9,435 bases of DNA. It comes from Calditrichota bacterium (lineage in GTDB: Bacteria; Calditrichota; Calditrichia; RBG-13-44-9). This document shows, one piece after another, positions 6,955-9,435 of the stretch (positions are counted from its first letter, which is position 1; every line of letters begins with the position of its first letter). The notes beneath the pieces were generated by a model. That model was not told the origin of the DNA. It made no database searches and worked only from the letters and a program-made list of their open reading frames with translations. The DNA lies in the NCBI GenBank assembly GCA_024276455.1, contig JAJRXE010000140.1:1-9435 (forward strand), in the 5' to 3' direction. The translations under genes were made by a program, and so were the position numbers.

Positions 6955-7129
6955 CACATTATTGGTTTTCTTCACCATTCCTCAACCCGGTCTGATTTTA
7001 AAAAAGAAAAATGAAGAAAAAATGAAGAAAAAGCGCTTCAAAGAATTTTCTTCCATTCGAGAGCTTTTCCTATTTGGGTACCACTGCCGTCCATTCGCAC
7101 CGGGAGTTTCTACCGAAACAGGGCAACAA
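6955..7129 (-). promoter_or_regulatory. degP upstream region with A-tracts; no gene
   Basis: This 175-base stretch between the upstream terminator and the degP ribosome site has no convincing gene. On the plus strand 7000-7032 is almost pure A/G, with TGAAGAAAA repeated 11 bases apart (7012-7020 and 7023-7031), a spacing close to one helical turn, so bending is plausible. The palindrome AAGCGCTT follows at 7031-7038. On the minus strand TAAAAT (7000-6995) is a possible -10 element, but no good -35 precedes it at the usual distance. A promoter must lie here, or degP depends on readthrough; I cannot place it exactly. Confidence 0.4.
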
Positions 7130-7169
7130 AAAACCGCCGCACCCACATCAGGAGTGCGACGGCGGTTTT
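7130..7169 (-). terminator. Intrinsic terminator of the propeller-barrel gene
   Basis: AAAACCGC (7130-7137) pairs with GCGGTTTT (7162-7169) and CGCAC (7138-7142) with GTGCG (7154-7158), leaving a three-base bulge (7159-7161) and an 11-base loop. In the minus direction the stem runs into TTTTTTGTT, a proper U-tract, 32 bases after the stop codon of the upstream gene. The plus strand lacks a comparable T-run beyond TTTT, so the terminator is oriented for the minus strand. Confidence 0.85.
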
Positions 7170-7201
7170 GCAGGAGGAGCATGTCAGCCAAAACAGTTTT
7201 C

Positions 7202-9435
7202 TTACCATCCCGGGGCAATCTGGAAGCCAAACACCCAATCTTTTTTCGGCCGCTGGAAGGGATGCGCCACATACCCTTCCACAATCATGAACCCCAGAAA
7301 ATTCACCCGCGCGGAGGCTCCCACACTGAATACCGGAATGCGTTCATTGGACACCCGGGCCAGTTTCAATACCGGCTTTTCATGATTCGTCCAGGCGGTG
7401 CCGCCATCTAAAAAGAAGCTCACCTCGGTGGGTAAATAAGGGAAATTCAGCAAACCAAAGTTTTCGTTTCCTAACAAGGGAATGCGAAACTCCAGATTCA
7501 CGACCGCCACCTTGCTCCCTACCAGCCGATCGAATACCGGGCACTGTTTCGGATCGGCGCCGTTCGTCACGCATTCTTCCGCCGAGAAGGAATCGTACTG
7601 GTACCCCCGAATGAGCCACTCGGAACCCAGGAAGAGGGGCGAAAGCCGGTCGCTATCGGCATCTTTTCCGTACCAACCGTAATGTAAAAACCGCATGCCC
7701 AGCGTAAAAGGCCGCCAGAAAATGTAATGACGGTAATCCAGAATAACCGACTGGTACTGGAGCGAGCCAAAATTGGGCTGAATTTGAAAGCGGTAACGGG
7801 TACCCCGGGTGGGTGAGGTAAACCCGTAGTAGGAATTGTCGCCCACCAATGCCACCGCACCGTGGAACTGATTGAGCGGCGAGGAAGCGGGCAGCTTTTC
7901 TTCCTTGCTGGAAATGACGTAGTCGTTCACGGTGACCACGGTTTCCAGTTTCCGGTAAAACCAGATGTGGGTTAGTCCGGTGCTGAATTCGATTCGGGTC
8001 ATGGTATTCAGAGGATAATTCAACAGGAAACTCCCCTGTTCGTAATACACATTGTCGGTGTAGGTCACCACCTCCGTGCCCGGGTAAATGACCCCATCTA
8101 TTTCCACCGGCACGGTGCTCACGGCTTGGTAAGAGGAAACGAAAGGCGTATGGCTAATGGCAGCCCCCCAGTTCCAGCGGTGCGCCAGATTTTCGTACAA
8201 CAACTCGCCTCCCAGATTTTCGATCCGGCCATTTACCTGGAAAGAACCGGCAATGACACGCTGCCCCAACATGTCGCTGAAGAGCATGGTCAACGCTCCC
8301 CCGAAAACATTCTGGTAACGGGAATTGGTGAAACCTATGCTGGCCTGTCCGCCAATGTAGTCCAGCTGGAAGCGCGGACGGTACGGTGAAGTTTTGAAAT
8401 CGGCCGTGCGGGGTAACCCGAGATTGGCATCCTGCAAGTCGGCGTCAATTTGCCGTTCCCCTTCCATTAGCAGGGGAGGCAGAAACCCGCCGTAGCGGGT
8501 CAGATCGGTTAACTCGCTACAGGGCACTCCCCGGGCTTCTTCCGCTTCCAGAGAATACCCGTTGTACTGCCCATGTTCAAACACGGTGAACATCAGCCTT
8601 CCGTTTTGTAAAGCCACCGAGAGGGCTGGAGAATACATGGTTAGTCCGCTGACCCCGGTAGCCAGGCGGGTTACCCGGTAGAGGCGATTCTCGACCAGAT
8701 CCAGCCGGTAAATATCGCTAAATCCGTCCTGATCGGAAATAAAATAGAGGGAACGACCGTCCGGGGAGAACTGGGGATTAATTTGTTTACCGCGCTGGAA
8801 CAAATGGGGCAATTCAATCTCGCCGGATTCCAGATTCAGGATTGCCACCTGCAAGGGACCGTGGGTCAGCTGCTGGAAATCGGTGCCGGGGGTCTGGTCG
8901 GTGACAAAAGCCAGATATTTTCCGTCCGGCGACCAGGCGGGCTGAAGCTGGGCGTAGCGGTCGTTCGTTAAACGAAGGAGCGAGTCCGCCTGAAAATCGT
9001 ACAGGTACAGGTCGCTGATGCCGCCCCACATGCCGGAGAACGCCAGGTAGCGTCCGTCCGGCGACCAGGCCGGACAGGAAATGGCCCCAATTTTGGGGAA
9101 ACCCAGCTGGCGGCGCAGTTTGCCGCTCGCCACATCGAAAATGGCAATCTGATTATTGCCTTTGGCGTACACCACGGTGGCAAATTCTTTTCCGTCCGGC
9201 GACCAGCTTCCGCTGGAATTCACAAAACTGAGGGCATCGAAATGGAAATTCCGTTCCTCGGTACTCAAACGCCGGATGATCTTTCCGGTGCTGGCATCCG
9301 CCAGGTACAAATCGATGCTGAAAATATCCCGCTCGGAGAGAAAGGCGACATATTTTCCGTCGGGACTCAGCACCGGCCCCAGATTCATTCGGCCGGCGTG
9401 AATATCTTTGGCCAGCACCCGTTTCCCGGCTTCCC
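7202..9435 (-). CDS. TolB-like beta-propeller fused to Omp85/BamA-like outer-membrane barrel, N-terminus cut by window edge
   Basis: Residue numbers count from a GTG at 9418. The frame stays open to the window edge (EAGKRVLAKD), with no ribosome site or signal peptide, so that GTG is internal. The N-terminal part is a PD40/TolB-type propeller: SPDG motifs fall at about 18, 73, 119, 163 and 218, each followed by a beta strand such as KYLAF, and a degenerate sixth repeat lies near 262. From about 345 to 738 the pattern is alternating amphipathic strands of an outer-membrane barrel. IRGY at 603-606 matches the (V/I)RGF/Y motif of the conserved Omp85 inner loop, preceding a two-Cys loop (616, 626). 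The protein ends in Trp, the usual barrel-end aromatic. Known relatives with this order often begin with a signal peptide and a zincin-like peptidase domain; that part would be outside the window. The function is not established; a surface or secretion role is inferred. The gene has its own terminator. Confidence 0.85.
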   Translation of the reverse strand, partial: EAGKRVLAKDIHAGRMNLGPVLSPDGKYVAFLSERDIFSIDLYLADASTGKIIRRLSTEERNFHFDALSFVNSSGSWSPDGKEFATVVYAKGNNQIAIFDVASGKLRRQLGFPKIGAISCPAWSPDGRYLAFSGMWGGISDLYLYDFQADSLLRLTNDRYAQLQPAWSPDGKYLAFVTDQTPGTDFQQLTHGPLQVAILNLESGEIELPHLFQRGKQINPQFSPDGRSLYFISDQDGFSDIYRLDLVENRLYRVTRLATGVSGLTMYSPALSVALQNGRLMFTVFEHGQYNGYSLEAEEARGVPCSELTDLTRYGGFLPPLLMEGERQIDADLQDANLGLPRTADFKTSPYRPRFQLDYIGGQASIGFTNSRYQNVFGGALTMLFSDMLGQRVIAGSFQVNGRIENLGGELLYENLAHRWNWGAAISHTPFVSSYQAVSTVPVEIDGVIYPGTEVVTYTDNVYYEQGSFLLNYPLNTMTRIEFSTGLTHIWFYRKLETVVTVNDYVISSKEEKLPASSPLNQFHGAVALVGDNSYYGFTSPTRGTRYRFQIQPNFGSLQYQSVILDYRHYIFWRPFTLGMRFLHYGWYGKDADSDRLSPLFLGSEWLIRGYQYDSFSAEECVTNGADPKQCPVFDRLVGSKVAVVNLEFRIPLLGNENFGLLNFPYLPTEVSFFLDGGTAWTNHEKPVLKLARVSNERIPVFSVGASARVNFLGFMIVEGYVAHPFQRPKKDWVFGFQIAPGW
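8922..9206. repeat. Three identical 15-base copies within the propeller coding region
   Basis: CCGTCCGGCGACCAG occurs exactly at 8922-8936, 9054-9068 and 9192-9206, spaced 132 and 138 bases apart (44 and 46 codons). Diverged copies lie near 8757 and 9356. They encode the WSPDG turn of successive propeller blades, so this is an internal coding repeat from blade duplication, not a mobile or regulatory element. Confidence 0.8.

Noticed and set aside
6957..6984. TTGAGG...AATAAT as a degP promoter
   Set aside because: The hexamers look fair with a 16-base spacer, but the transcript would start inside the Shine-Dalgarno sequence, leaving no usable ribosome site.
6935..7411. Plus-strand open frame of 158 codons across the gap before degP
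   Set aside because: It runs through the terminator hairpin and into the antisense of the barrel gene. The translation is low-complexity Lys-rich, then shadow sequence.
8922..9206. Evenly spaced identical 15-mers as a CRISPR-like or regulatory array
   Set aside because: They fall in frame on the WSPDG turn of successive propeller blades, and the sequence between them is coding.

Overview
The window carries seven protein genes, all on the minus strand, so transcription runs from high to low coordinates. The host is a diderm (Gram-negative) bacterium: one gene ends in an outer-membrane beta-barrel with a terminal aromatic residue, and another is a periplasmic HtrA/DegP protease. The propeller-barrel family and the Lys/Arg and GC balance (middling GC by eye) suggest the FCB side of the tree (Calditrichota, KSB1, Gemmatimonadota-like groups). 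That placement is an impression, not a demonstrated assignment.

In order of transcription: (1) 9435-7202, an N-terminally cut protein with a TolB/PD40-type beta-propeller followed by an Omp85/BamA-like barrel, closed by an intrinsic terminator at 7169-7130. (2) A 261-base gap holding that terminator, an A-tract-rich leader and a strong ribosome binding site. (3) 6940-5417, a Do-family serine protease (degP) with signal peptide, full catalytic triad and two PDZ domains. (4) A 143-base gap with two GC-rich hairpins and then an AT-rich promoter-like stretch. (5) A tightly packed five-gene unit at 5273-1: OmpR-type regulator, histidine kinase, APC-superfamily amino-acid permease, a second OmpR-type regulator and a second histidine kinase, the last cut by the window edge before its ATPase domain. 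The junctions are an ATGA overlap, a 43-base gap, an 8-base overlap and an ATGA overlap, so one transcript and translational coupling are likely.

The genes read as a cell-envelope and nutrient-sensing neighbourhood. DegP degrades or refolds misfolded envelope proteins and its neighbour encodes an outer-membrane barrel. In other bacteria, HtrA proteases are often controlled by a two-component system (CpxAR, CssRS, CiaRH), which makes the adjacent system a candidate regulator of degP. The most unusual point is the permease enclosed between two complete two-component systems in one apparent operon. The two systems differ sharply in amino-acid composition, so they do not look like a recent tandem duplication. 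No RNA gene, CRISPR array, insertion sequence or phage gene was seen.
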